Below are positions 63,569-64,000 of a stretch of DNA of 64,000 nt, one piece after another. The notes below the pieces were generated by a model that had not been told where the DNA came from, made no database searches, and saw only the letters and a list, made by a program, of their open reading frames with translations. This DNA comes from Litorimonas sp965205225 (GTDB lineage: Bacteria > Pseudomonadota > Alphaproteobacteria > Caulobacterales > Maricaulaceae). The stretch is from contig CBDBFZ010000002.1 in assembly GCA_965205225.1 (NCBI GenBank), positions 682,001 to 746,000 on the forward strand. The letters run 5' to 3'. The translations under genes were made by a program, and so were the position numbers. Numbering within the stretch: position 1 is the stretch's first letter; each line of letters opens with the position of its first letter.

Positions 63569-64000
63569 TTAACCTTTAAGTTTAAGAGGAAGACCAGCTA
63601 CTATAAATTCTACATGATCACAGGCGGCTGCAATCCTTTGATTTAATCTGCCCTGTGCATCGCGAAATTCACGACCTAATGAGGTTACAGGTACAAGTCC
63701 GAGGCCAACTTCGTTAGAGATTAAAATTACAGGGTTGGAAGACGCCAGTAATACTTTAATTAAAGCGTCCGTTTCTGCCTCTAGGTTATACTCATTGTGC
63801 ATCAAGTTGCTAAGCCATAAGGTTAGGCAATCTACTAGAAAAACTGTGCTGTTATTATCCACTTTCTCTATAACCGACGTGACACCTATGGGCGCCTCAA
63901 CTGTCTTCCACCCCTTACCCCGGTCTGACTGGTGTCGCGAAATGCGAGCGTCCATTTCTTTATCAAGGGCTTGGGCCGTTGCAATATAAATGCGATCAGA
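63569..64000 (-). CDS. cobU: Adenosylcobinamide kinase/guanylyltransferase (CobU/CobP), 5' end outside window
   Basis: Nucleotide-loop step of cobalamin synthesis. Visible: RIYIATAQALDKEMDARISR, HQSDRGKGWKTVEAP, VFLVDCLTLWLSNLMHNEYN, VILISNEVGLGLVPVTSLGR and EFRDAQGRLNQRIAA, the family core. The N-terminal P-loop lies beyond position 64000. Base composition is noticeably more AT-rich than the neighbouring cys operon, so the gene may belong to a transferred segment. Confidence 0.9.
   Translation of the reverse strand, partial: SDRIYIATAQALDKEMDARISRHQSDRGKGWKTVEAPIGVTSVIEKVDNNSTVFLVDCLTLWLSNLMHNEYNLEAETDALIKVLLASSNPVILISNEVGLGLVPVTSLGREFRDAQGRLNQRIAAACDHVEFIVAGLPLKLKG

Noticed and set aside
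1..64000. tRNA, rRNA genes and riboswitches
   Set aside because: No cloverleaf-like sequence with a CCA end or TTCGA arm and no rRNA text was noticed on either strand. No riboswitch core could be supported upstream of hemH, thrC or cysG. A covariance-model scan was not possible.

Overview
The window reads as the chromosome of a moderately GC-rich alphaproteobacterium, most likely from the Hyphomonadaceae/Maricaulales-Caulobacterales side. Supporting signs are the CtrA inhibitor SciP, a PopA-like protein with two receiver domains and a degenerate GGDEF domain, the neighbouring rpsT-dnaA-enoyl-CoA hydratase-mutM genes, the grpE-(hrcA)-rph-rdgB-hemW block, a DUF2849 gene between cysG and cysI, and GANTC sites upstream of dnaA. 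The assignment rests on gene content and order recognised by eye; no database search was possible.

Layout. 1-3 kb: 5' part of dnaK, then a truncated type II secretin and a pseudopilin gene. 3-9.6 kb: a surface-glycan locus with a Wzt-type ATPase carrying a C-terminal glycan-binding domain, a Wzm-type permease, and a giant sulfotransferase/coiled-coil/double glycosyltransferase gene that holds five 318-bp tandem repeats and a one-base deletion. 9.8-14.4 kb: alkB, three decayed small genes, one IS5-family insertion and an Old Yellow Enzyme gene. 14.5-19.6 kb: an insertion-sequence island (IS5-type, IS1595-type, IS630-type, IS1182-type) around a lipoprotein gene and an interrupted ORF. 19.7-34.5 kb: a dense housekeeping stretch (dnaA, rpsT, enoyl-CoA hydratase, mutM, grpE, rph, rdgB, hemW, sciP, mnmA, thiolase) in which hrcA, tfoX-like, RDD, dodecin and an exported-protein gene are broken. 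34.5-39.8 kb: a second mobile/accessory island with small unidentified genes, a DUF4145 gene and four IS or IS remnants. 39.8-61.4 kb: a DUF4282/AT-hook protein, clpB, TetR/TonB receptor, prfA, an asparaginase-type hydrolase, a PopA-like protein, an M2 dipeptidase, hemH, thrC and a complete sulfate-assimilation operon (cysG-DUF2849-cysI-DUF934::cysH) behind a divergent XRE-cupin regulator and a 26-bp perfect palindrome. 61.5-64 kb: a decayed gene, an IS1595 element with an IS5 element nested inside it, and the 3' part of an AT-richer cobU-like gene.

Two themes stand out. First, the glycan locus resembles, in architecture only, the coiled-coil molecular-ruler logic known from E. coli O9a WbdD with Wzm/Wzt. 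Here a sulfotransferase is the candidate capping enzyme and the coiled coil is made of recombinogenic DNA repeats. Second, frameshifts and nonsense codons fall on accessory genes while long essential genes are intact. Together with many insertion sequences, several with perfect target duplications, this points to real ongoing gene loss rather than uniform sequencing error, although single indels (above all in the 318-bp repeat) still need read-level confirmation.
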